DNA of 11,511 nt. Origin: an uncultured Anaerosacchariphilus sp. Its GTDB lineage: Bacteria; Bacillota; Clostridia; Lachnospirales; Lachnospiraceae. Numbering within the stretch: position 1 is the first letter of the stretch; every line of letters starts with the position of its first letter. A program made the position numbers and the translations under genes. Below, piece by piece: positions 5,582 to 11,511 of this stretch. The DNA is taken from assembly GCA_934402125.1 (NCBI GenBank), contig CAKRTY010000021.1, positions 1 through 11,511 on the forward strand, given 5' to 3'. The notes below the pieces were generated by a model. It worked only from the letters and a program-made list of their open reading frames with translations. It was not told where the DNA came from and did no database searches.

Positions 5582-6883
5582 TCAGATTTCTCTCACATCT
5601 TTTTTCTGATAAAAGTCCTCCACTGTCCCGGCAATGGCCTTCGAAACCTCCCGGTCCACGTAGGAATTGTCCCGTCCGTCCTCGATGGACTTTAAGAACG
5701 CCACAATCTCATAGCGGATGCCCTCGCCGTCCAGCTGATAGAAATACCGCTTGTTGTTAGCGGGGTTTTCGTAACGGATCTCAAAATAATCCGTCTTCCA
5801 CCAGGGAGCCGGCACATAGATATACCCTTCCGTGCCGGAGACCACCAGATCTCCCTCGGATTTGATCCCTTTGCCCACCTGGATAGAGGCCATGGCATCC
5901 TTATATACGAAGTTCACTCTGGAAAACGCGTCGAAGGTTATCGCCCCGTCCGCGTAATGGGTGATAATCTGCTTCTCCCTGTAGTCGGTTCCCAGCAGCT
6001 GAAATACCGGAAGAAGCGCCGTCGGTCCCCAGTCGCAAAGGCTGCCCCAGCTTCGGTTAAACTGTCCGGGATAGATGCTTCCTTCCTCCTCCAGGCGGGT
6101 GCAGGCTGCGTCCACCGACACCACCTTTCCGATCCGTCCGCTCTTGGCCAGCAGAAGCAAGCGGTAATAAGCGGTGGAATAGGCGGTTTTGATAGCTTCC
6201 ATCAGGACACATTTCTTTTCCTTCGCCAGCGCAAACAGCTCCTCACACTCCCGCACGGAAAGCGCAATGGGCGACTCGCAGAGTACATGCTTCCCTGCCT
6301 CCAGAGCTGTCTTAATCTGCTGATAATGTACGTCCGGGTGTGACAGGATATACATGGCATCCGACTGCTCCAGCAGCTTCTGAAATTCACTTTCCTCATC
6401 TCCGCAGACGCCGGAAATCACCGCCCCGTTGACGAAGCCGCTTTCCTTCCGGAACTTTTTCAGGTCGGAGGCCTCCCCCACCAGGCCCAGACGGATGGCG
6501 TGCTTCTCGGAACGGAGCTTCGTACTGGATACACCTTCCGTCCGGTCAAGGTAAACTACTTTACAATATTCGTTCAGATAATCAAATTTTCCACGCCAGT
6601 CGGAACCGATGGCAAAGATATCCACATGATACCGGCGGATATCGTCTATCTTCTGCCCCTCGTATTCCTCGATGATGATCTCGTCCGCCAGGCCCGTAGC
6701 CCGCACGCCTTCGATACGCTCCATCAGGGACTGCTGCACATTGATTTTTCCGCGGGTCTTGTCAAAATCCTCCGCGGTCACGCCCACAATGAGATAATCT
6801 CCCAGGGCCCTGGCCCGCTCCAGCAGACGGATATGGCCGTAATGCAGCAAATCATAGGTTCCGTATGTGATAACTTTCGTCAT
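5582..6883 (-). CDS. Fusion: TagD-like cytidylyltransferase plus Gfo/Idh/MocA-type domain
   Basis: 433 residues with two domains. Residues 1-130 are a glycerol-3-phosphate cytidylyltransferase-like nucleotidyltransferase: GTYDLLHYGH carries the HxGH pair H14/H17, IGSDWRGKFD (92-101) matches TagD closely, and RTEGVSS (114-120) is the RTEGIST-type CTP motif. Residues from about 129 resemble Gfo/Idh/MocA oxidoreductases: LSHPDVHYQQIKTALEAGKHVLCESP (180-205), and GTEGYIYVPAPWWKTDYFEIR (350-370) in the C-terminal half. Odd points: the family's E-K-P lysine is S204 (CESP), the DxGxH-type histidine position reads T288 in DWGPTA (284-289), and the glycine-rich loop reads GLVGEASD. Dehydrogenase activity is therefore doubtful. 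Expected reaction of the first domain: CTP plus a polyol or amino-alcohol phosphate to a CDP-activated unit for a surface polymer. It lies 12 bases after the aminotransferase behind a GGGGG site; last gene of its operon. Confidence 0.88.
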   Translation of the reverse strand: MTKVITYGTYDLLHYGHIRLLERARALGDYLIVGVTAEDFDKTRGKINVQQSLMERIEGVRATGLADEIIIEEYEGQKIDDIRRYHVDIFAIGSDWRGKFDYLNEYCKVVYLDRTEGVSSTKLRSEKHAIRLGLVGEASDLKKFRKESGFVNGAVISGVCGDEESEFQKLLEQSDAMYILSHPDVHYQQIKTALEAGKHVLCESPIALSVRECEELFALAKEKKCVLMEAIKTAYSTAYYRLLLLAKSGRIGKVVSVDAACTRLEEEGSIYPGQFNRSWGSLCDWGPTALLPVFQLLGTDYREKQIITHYADGAITFDAFSRVNFVYKDAMASIQVGKGIKSEGDLVVSGTEGYIYVPAPWWKTDYFEIRYENPANNKRYFYQLDGEGIRYEIVAFLKSIEDGRDNSYVDREVSKAIAGTVEDFYQKKDVREI

Positions 6884-6895
6884 AAAATCCCCCTG

Positions 6896-7957
6896 TTATT
6901 CGGCGTCCACCTCAAAAAAGGCGTCCAGGAATATCTGCATGGCTTTCTTTGAGCCCACAGACACGCGGATATACTCCTTCAGAAGCTCATTTCCGTAAGC
7001 ATGCACCAGCACCTGTTTTTCCTTCTCCAGCCGCTCTGTGATCTCCTTCGCATCGTGACGGGGCTTTACAAAAATGAAGTTGCCGCGGCAGTCCCGGCAT
7101 TCATAGCCCTTTTTCCGAAGCTCCTCCAGCGTATAGGCCTTTCCTTCTTTTTCAATGCGAATCAGCTCCTCCACCAGCTCCGGGTGATCGAGAATCCGCT
7201 CCGCGAACAATAGGGCAATGGCGTTGGCGTCGAAGGTCAGACGGGCGTTCTTCACATAATGAATGATCTCCGGGCTGCTGATAATGACGCCCAGACGGCA
7301 GGCCGCAATGGAGAACAGCTTGGAGAAGGTTCTGAGAACCACCACATTCCCATCCTGCAGCGCATGCTCTATAAACGTATTGGGATAAAAATAATGATAA
7401 GCCTCGTCGATGATGACAATCGCTCCCACCTGTTTTGCCCGGTCAATCACCTGCTGCAGCTCTTCCTCTGTATACACATTTCCCACCGGGTTGTTTGGAT
7501 TCAACAGCACCACGATGCGGGTATTGTCGTTGATGGCGTTCAGGATATGCTCGATTTTGATGGTCATATCCGGCTCGTAAGCCACCGGCACATGCTTATA
7601 ACCCAGAATGCAGCAGTTGACCCAGTACATCTCAAAGGACGGCGCTACCGTAACGACCTCTTTTCCCTCCTCGCCGAAGGTCTCTAAAAGGTATCGGATA
7701 GCCATGTCGGAGCCGTTGGTGGTCAGGACATTTTCATAGGAAGCCCCGATGAATTTCGCGTATTTCTTCAGGAACCGGTCCGGCTCAGGATAAATAGAAA
7801 GGAATTCCGGCGTAATCTCCTTCAGCACAGAGTCCACAAATTCCTTCGGCAGCCCCTCCGGGTTTTCGTTCATATCATAGCGGTGCATTCCATAGCGGTT
7901 CTGCATGGGAAATACACGGACGGTGTTTTTTATATGTTCATTTACATGATAGTTCAT
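6896..7957 (-). CDS. HisC-like class I/II PLP-dependent aminotransferase
   Basis: 353 residues, the usual size for histidinol-phosphate aminotransferase relatives. Seen in order: YDMNENPEG (27-35), TNGSDMAIRYLLETF (80-94), NPNNPVG (153-159), DEAYHYF with D184 and Y187, RTFSKLFSIAACRLG with the PLP lysine K213, and a C-terminal IRVSVGS with R331, which binds substrate phosphate or carboxylate in this fold. The enzyme looks catalytically complete. There are no his genes nearby, and the neighbours are a cytidylyltransferase fusion and acyltransferases, so histidine synthesis is unlikely. Comparable HisC-like enzymes in Campylobacter capsule clusters make serinol phosphate or ethanolamine phosphate (recalled, not checked). 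By inference it makes an amino-alcohol phosphate for the downstream cytidylyltransferase. GGAGG lies 7 bases before the ATG; the gap to the upstream acyltransferase is 27 bases. Confidence 0.9.
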   Translation of the reverse strand: MNYHVNEHIKNTVRVFPMQNRYGMHRYDMNENPEGLPKEFVDSVLKEITPEFLSIYPEPDRFLKKYAKFIGASYENVLTTNGSDMAIRYLLETFGEEGKEVVTVAPSFEMYWVNCCILGYKHVPVAYEPDMTIKIEHILNAINDNTRIVVLLNPNNPVGNVYTEEELQQVIDRAKQVGAIVIIDEAYHYFYPNTFIEHALQDGNVVVLRTFSKLFSIAACRLGVIISSPEIIHYVKNARLTFDANAIALLFAERILDHPELVEELIRIEKEGKAYTLEELRKKGYECRDCRGNFIFVKPRHDAKEITERLEKEKQVLVHAYGNELLKEYIRVSVGSKKAMQIFLDAFFEVDAE

Positions 7958-7984
7958 ACTGATACCTCCATTTACAATACTATC

Positions 7985-8902
7985 TTACAGCGCCACACCC
8001 AACATTGCAAGCACTGTCCCAATCACCGAATACGCAAACAGATGCAGACACAGGATCGGCAGCGTATGACGCCCGATAAAGTCTAACGGCTTCTGAAGCC
8101 ACACGGTATACTTTGTTCTGTACAGAGCGCTGCAAAACGCCATCACCAACAGCGAACCGGCCGTTCCCACAAAAAGATACAGGGCCATGCTGCGGCCATA
8201 ATCACCGACAGACATATTGACGCTGCCGTTAAGACGGGCCGTCAGGACAAAGGCCGCCGCCAGCAGGAGCAGATACCAGGGCTTCCGGAGCAGCTTTCCC
8301 ACCCAGTCCTGGACCGCCGCCAGCTTTCCCAGCACCAGAAAGGACACCGCGTAAAAGGCACAGTCAATGCTCCAGGGCAGCAGCACCGGGCTCAGATAGT
8401 GAAGGGCGATGGCGATCAGCAGATAGACGCCATTTCCCACAAAGGCCTTCCGGGAATCGCCTCCGACCACCCGCATCAGAATCCAGAACAGCCCGTAGCT
8501 TACAAACATACAGGTCAGGAACCAGGTGGGGGCGTTCAAAATCTGCATAAAATACACATTTGTGGCAGAATTCGCAGGCATCAGACAGTTGCGGGAATAT
8601 AAGATTCCCAGGGCAGCGTGGAAATCCGCCTGTCCTCTCAGCCAGAAAAATACCAGAAGAAACAGGTTATACGCAAAATAGGGCACCAGCAGCCGTTTCG
8701 CCTTTTTCTTTAAAAAGTCTCCGAAGGCCTGCTCCGGCTGATAGGAAAAGGTCATCCCTGCCGTAATAAAAAAGACAGGCATATAAAACATACCGCCGTA
8801 GAAGCTGATCGCTCCAAAGGAACGGCCCGTGTGCACCAGCAGCACCACCAGAATACCGATAGCCTTCACCGCGTCCAGCCACGCAATTCTTTTCTTTTCC
8901 AT
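7985..8902 (-). CDS. Acyltransferase-3 family membrane protein, fucose-4-O-acetylase-like
   Basis: About 305 residues, very hydrophobic, with around ten membrane segments. The N-terminus RIAWLDAVKAIGILVVLLVH ends in the family histidine (H24), followed by GGMFYMPVFFITAGMTF and KKKAKRLLVPYFAYN, the classic start of acyltransferase-3 proteins of the COG3594 (NolL-like) group. Such proteins move acetyl groups across the membrane onto exported sugars or lipids. Start choice: GTG 8914, ATG 8911 and ATG 8902 are all in frame. A GAGGTGAT site (8917-8910) is too close to the first two and about right for 8902, which also gives the usual MEKKRIAWLD start. It overlaps or abuts the end of the other acyltransferase gene (stop at 8911-8913), so translation is probably coupled. 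Confidence 0.85.
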   Translation of the reverse strand: MEKKRIAWLDAVKAIGILVVLLVHTGRSFGAISFYGGMFYMPVFFITAGMTFSYQPEQAFGDFLKKKAKRLLVPYFAYNLFLLVFFWLRGQADFHAALGILYSRNCLMPANSATNVYFMQILNAPTWFLTCMFVSYGLFWILMRVVGGDSRKAFVGNGVYLLIAIALHYLSPVLLPWSIDCAFYAVSFLVLGKLAAVQDWVGKLLRKPWYLLLLAAAFVLTARLNGSVNMSVGDYGRSMALYLFVGTAGSLLVMAFCSALYRTKYTVWLQKPLDFIGRHTLPILCLHLFAYSVIGTVLAMLGVAL

Positions 8903-8910
8903 CTCTCCCA

Positions 8911-10074
8911 TCACCTCAGTTCCTTTTTCCGTCCCGCAAGCTTGGTGATTTTCTGAATCAGCCAGCCGCTCACCGGCTCCAGATACCGCTCACTCAAGGC
9001 AGAAAGCACCAGCACCAGTGCCAGGGTGCAGATAAAATCCAGTCCCACCAGAAGCCCGTAGCTCATTTTTCCATAAAGGCTTAAGAACAGCCAACAGGAA
9101 AAGGTGGCAATCACCGGGAAATGTAAGAGATACAGGGAGTAGGACACCTTTCCCAGAAACCGGAAGGGCCTTGCTCCAAAGAAACGCTTCAGTCCCGGCA
9201 GTCCCAGCACGCCTGCCAGGGTAAGCGCCGCGCCTGCCAGATGGTAAAGAGTCGTAAAGGCCGGTGGCAATGCCCCGTAGATTGTCCCGCCCATAGCAGA
9301 ACCGATCGAGGGGTAGGACAGCAGGTACACGCCCAGCACAAAGCTTCCCAGCGGCAGAAGCCAGAACCGCTGCCACAGCTCCATGCCCTTCTTCCGGGTG
9401 CAGAAAAAATCCGAGGCCGCAAAGCCCAGGAAGATACCCGCAAAATACACATCTGTCTTCAGGGATACCAGAAGCATCACGGCATAGACCACATACCGGA
9501 AGGGATTGTCCACCACCAGATAAGCGGCCAGATAGACCACCAGCGCACCGGAAAACAGATAAGGAATCGTCCAGAGCACGCCGTTATAATTGTTCGTTCC
9601 GAAGAGAAAGCAGCCTGCCAGACTTTCCTCCAGCATCTGCAGAAAATCCGGCTGAAACTGATTGAAGCCCGCAAACCAGACCGTGGATTTGGTCAGGACT
9701 GCCACCTCCCCATTCCGGTACAGACCCAGGCTCATCAGCGCGAAAATCAGCGTATTGCTGATGAGAATCATGGGCATCAGCCGGAAATACCTCTTCCAGG
9801 CCGAGGTCTTCAGGCGCTGTTTGTCCCCTGTGCCAAAATAAGACAGGCAGAGCACAAAGCCGCTGAACACCAGAAATAAGCAGACCGCGGAATTGCCGCT
9901 GTAGATCAGATTGAGCGGAGTCTTTCCGATGGCGATCTCGATCCCACCGGCCGTATTCACTGCGTCCTCCGTCAGGCTGTAGGCCGCGTAATAAAAGGCA
10001 AATACAAAATGACAGAAGAATACCATCAGCGCGCCGATTCCCTTCAGTCCGTCGATATAATCCAGTTTCTTCAA
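8911..10074 (-). CDS. Acyltransferase-3 family membrane protein, OafA-like
   Basis: 387 residues and about ten membrane segments. It starts KLDYIDGLKGIGALMVFFCH with the conserved histidine H22, continues with SAVCLFLVFSGFVLCLSYF (a typical second segment), and ends with KVSYSLYLLHFPV and a basic tail. The length matches membrane-only OafA/YrhL-type O-acyltransferases without the extra C-terminal SGNH domain; a separate SGNH-like protein is encoded just upstream. The start is TTG at 10074, overlapping the upstream TGA in a TTGA junction, with GGAGG 7 bases before. The substrate is unknown; a surface glycan or teichoic acid is the natural guess. It resembles the second acyltransferase only in family, not closely, so recent duplication is unlikely. 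Confidence 0.87.
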   Translation of the reverse strand: MKKLDYIDGLKGIGALMVFFCHFVFAFYYAAYSLTEDAVNTAGGIEIAIGKTPLNLIYSGNSAVCLFLVFSGFVLCLSYFGTGDKQRLKTSAWKRYFRLMPMILISNTLIFALMSLGLYRNGEVAVLTKSTVWFAGFNQFQPDFLQMLEESLAGCFLFGTNNYNGVLWTIPYLFSGALVVYLAAYLVVDNPFRYVVYAVMLLVSLKTDVYFAGIFLGFAASDFFCTRKKGMELWQRFWLLPLGSFVLGVYLLSYPSIGSAMGGTIYGALPPAFTTLYHLAGAALTLAGVLGLPGLKRFFGARPFRFLGKVSYSLYLLHFPVIATFSCWLFLSLYGKMSYGLLVGLDFICTLALVLVLSALSERYLEPVSGWLIQKITKLAGRKKELR

Positions 10075-11012
10075 GTCTCTTCCTCCATTTTCCTCAGCCT
10101 GTCACAGAGCAGCTTTGTATATGTTTCCCGTCCCTCCGCCGACAGATGAATCAGATCCTGATAGCACCCTGCCTCCGAGGTATCAAAATCCAGCTCCTCC
10201 GCGCAGAGAACGGTAAAGCTTCCTTCCCCCTTCCAGCCCCTCTGCAGATCCTTCACAAGGGAAAGGGTCTCCCCGTACAGCTTCTGATAATCCCCGTCCG
10301 CGTACATCCGCTCATACTTGGGCGTCTCCAGAAACCAGAGATTCAGCCCGTATTCCTCCGCCAGCTCTACAATTCTTCCGTAGCCCTCTGCCTGGGCCCG
10401 GTTCACGCCCTCCCGGCTTCCCAGGGTTCCCAGGGCATACAGCTCCTCCCTGGTCTTGCCCGGCTGACGAATCAGGCTTCCGCCGTTCCGGAACTGGGAG
10501 GACACCAGCCGGTTGTTGATTGGATAGGTCAGAAGCTGTTCGTTGTTGGCCGTCACAAAAAACTCATAGAAATCTCCAAAGCCTGCGCCGCCGCCCTTCA
10601 TCAGCTTCCAGGCCTTTGCCTTGAAGCTCAGATCCGTATCCAGCAGAATCTTCGTATCGCTGATCCAGGGATCGGCCGCCGCCGTGTAGGGATACAGATC
10701 GATGTAGAGATTCCGGATCTCCAGGCCCTGTTCCAGCATATACTGCAGCTCCATAGCCATCAGCGCAGGCTGGTTGCCGTTGTAGGACAGAATGTAGCTG
10801 CTGCCCGGCAGTTCCTCCTCCAGCACATCGATATCCAGGCCCTGCCGGAACATAGAGGAACCGATGAAGAGATTGTCCACACATTCTTTCCGGATGGCTG
10901 CCTGCATGCCGTAGGTAGACGCAGGAAACAGACGGGCGTATTCATTTTTTGCCAAAATCAGGGCCAGCGCTATCACGAAAGCTGCTATGACCGTCTTTAA
11001 TACTCGTTTCAT
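10071..11012 (-). CDS. Membrane-anchored SGNH-hydrolase-like protein (MBOAT partner)
   Basis: 313 residues. An N-terminal membrane anchor (KRVLKTVIAAFVIALALILA, 2-21) is followed by an extracytoplasmic domain. Seen: NLFIGSSMFRQGLD (47-60), where S53 sits at the nucleophile position of the GDS-type motif; YNGNQPALM (77-85), an Asn/Gly block; LYIDLYPYT (102-110); and QDLIHLSAEG (285-294) giving the Asp-x-x-His pair D286 and H289. This matches the layout of DltD/AlgJ/PatB-like proteins that take an acyl group from an MBOAT protein to a surface polymer. The MBOAT gene ends 16 bases upstream, supporting the pairing. The ATG at 11012 (AAGGA 11 bases upstream) places the hydrophobic anchor at the extreme N-terminus; the longer frame from 11063 would overlap the MBOAT gene and is rejected. 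Confidence 0.85.
   Translation of the reverse strand: MKRVLKTVIAAFVIALALILAKNEYARLFPASTYGMQAAIRKECVDNLFIGSSMFRQGLDIDVLEEELPGSSYILSYNGNQPALMAMELQYMLEQGLEIRNLYIDLYPYTAAADPWISDTKILLDTDLSFKAKAWKLMKGGGAGFGDFYEFFVTANNEQLLTYPINNRLVSSQFRNGGSLIRQPGKTREELYALGTLGSREGVNRAQAEGYGRIVELAEEYGLNLWFLETPKYERMYADGDYQKLYGETLSLVKDLQRGWKGEGSFTVLCAEELDFDTSEAGCYQDLIHLSAEGRETYTKLLCDRLRKMEEET
10082..10086 (-). promoter_or_regulatory. Ribosome site that fixes a TTG start
   Basis: GGAGG on the minus strand, inside the end of the SGNH gene, 7 bases before the TTG at 10074. It supports that codon as the acyltransferase start and implies translational coupling through the overlapping TTGA. Confidence 0.8.
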
Positions 11013-11028
11013 AAATACATGATTCCTT

Positions 11029-11511
11029 TTAAAAATTCGCGTACAGGAAGCCAGAGGCCCCAAACACCCCGAACAGCACCACGCTTACCGTCATGACTGC
11101 AAGCCAGGGACTGCTCAGCACCACCTCGCCGCTCTTCTTCCCGTACACCTGTCCTCTCTCATAGAGGAACAGCAGAAACAGAAAACCGCAGGCGGTAAGA
11201 AAATAGGCCGCGCAGGTGTTATCCCCGGTGAAGGGCAGAATGGAATTCTGAATCTCCACATAGGACAGGGAAAAGCCGGTTACCGCGCGCTTCAGGAATC
11301 CCAGCGCCTTTCCGAAGCTTTCCGCCCGGAAGAACACCCAGGCAAGGGTCACGCCACAGAAGGTGACGAGGGTCTGCAACACCCTGCGCGCCAAATTCAC
11401 CTGCTCCTCTTTCTTCGTGCTCACTATATTCCACAGTCCATGAATTCCGCCCCAGATGATGAAGTTCCAGTTCGCTCCATGCCACAGGCCGCTGACCAGG
11501 AAAGTCGCCAG
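11029..11511 (-). CDS. MBOAT-family membrane O-acyltransferase, C-terminal part
   Basis: The frame is open from base 11511 to the TAA at 11029 (160 codons; the N-terminal two thirds lie outside the window). The first residues, FLVSGLWHGANWNFIIWGGIHG (4-25), are the MBOAT signature with two conserved histidines (WHG and IHG). A TLAWVFFRAES segment typical of AlgI/DltB C-termini follows, then two more membrane segments. These proteins carry acyl groups across the membrane and work with an SGNH partner, here the next gene 16 bases downstream. A GTG at 11424 is in frame, but the signature upstream of it shows it is internal. Whether it belongs to the DltB (D-alanine) or AlgI/PatA (acetyl) branch cannot be decided from this part. 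Confidence 0.9.
   Translation of the reverse strand: MATFLVSGLWHGANWNFIIWGGIHGLWNIVSTKKEEQVNLARRVLQTLVTFCGVTLAWVFFRAESFGKALGFLKRAVTGFSLSYVEIQNSILPFTGDNTCAAYFLTACGFLFLLFLYERGQVYGKKSGEVVLSSPWLAVMTVSVVLFGVFGASGFLYANF

Noticed and set aside
6896..7957. Annotation as true histidinol-phosphate aminotransferase (hisC)
   Set aside because: The family features fit, but no other his gene is nearby and the operon context is surface modification, so only a HisC-like call is supported.
9241..9879. A 212-codon plus-strand open frame
   Set aside because: Antisense to an acyltransferase-3 gene; its composition (many His, Gln, Arg) is typical of a shadow of a hydrophobic protein read in reverse.
10146..11000. 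A 284-codon open frame on the plus strand
   Set aside because: It lies wholly antisense to the SGNH-like gene, shows no ribosome site or recognisable domain, and is explained by the G/C-rich third positions of that gene.
11029..11424. A separate small membrane protein starting at GTG 11424
   Set aside because: The same frame continues upstream to the window edge and contains the MBOAT signature, so the GTG is an internal valine.

Overview
The window looks like chromosomal DNA from a low-to-mid-GC Firmicute, most likely a gut clostridium of the Lachnospiraceae type. This is inferred from strong GGAGG ribosome sites, occasional TTG starts, an iron-dependent alcohol dehydrogenase beside deo genes, and protein sequences resembling clostridial homologues. 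Every supported gene lies on the minus strand, so transcription runs from base 11511 towards base 1. The window is packed: the longest gap is about 250 bases (5329-5581). I see no tRNA, rRNA, CRISPR array, insertion sequence or phage gene.

Right block (11511 to about 5536, GC-rich by eye): a cell-surface modification cassette. In transcription order it holds the 3' end of an MBOAT O-acyltransferase, a membrane-anchored SGNH-hydrolase-like protein, two acyltransferase-3 membrane proteins, a HisC-like PLP aminotransferase, and an unusual fusion of a TagD-like cytidylyltransferase to a Gfo/Idh/MocA-type domain. Gaps are 0-30 bases or the genes overlap, and a stem-loop terminator follows the fusion gene. 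The likely theme is making a CDP-activated small building block and acylating a surface glycan or teichoic-acid-like polymer. The polymer and substrate cannot be read from the sequence.

Left block (5442 to 1, lower GC): a pentose/deoxypentose-phosphate operon. A near-consensus promoter (TTGACA, 17 bases, TATATT) overlaps palindromes that probably bind a repressor. It drives deoC (a divergent deoxyribose-phosphate aldolase) and a long transaldolase-family protein that keeps all the catalytic residues I can place. A GC-rich hairpin follows, then a DUF1097-like membrane protein, a glyoxalase-fold (VOC) protein, deoB (phosphopentomutase), and an iron-containing alcohol dehydrogenase cut by the window edge.

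A sensible reading is that DeoB turns (deoxy)ribose-1-phosphate into the 5-phosphate. DeoC splits deoxyribose-5-phosphate into glyceraldehyde-3-phosphate and acetaldehyde. The alcohol dehydrogenase could reduce the acetaldehyde, and the transaldolase-like enzyme could serve the ribose branch. The most unusual items are the cytidylyltransferase-Gfo/Idh fusion, whose dehydrogenase motifs are altered, and the transaldolase-like protein with large extensions next to a DeoC whose phosphate loop is also altered.
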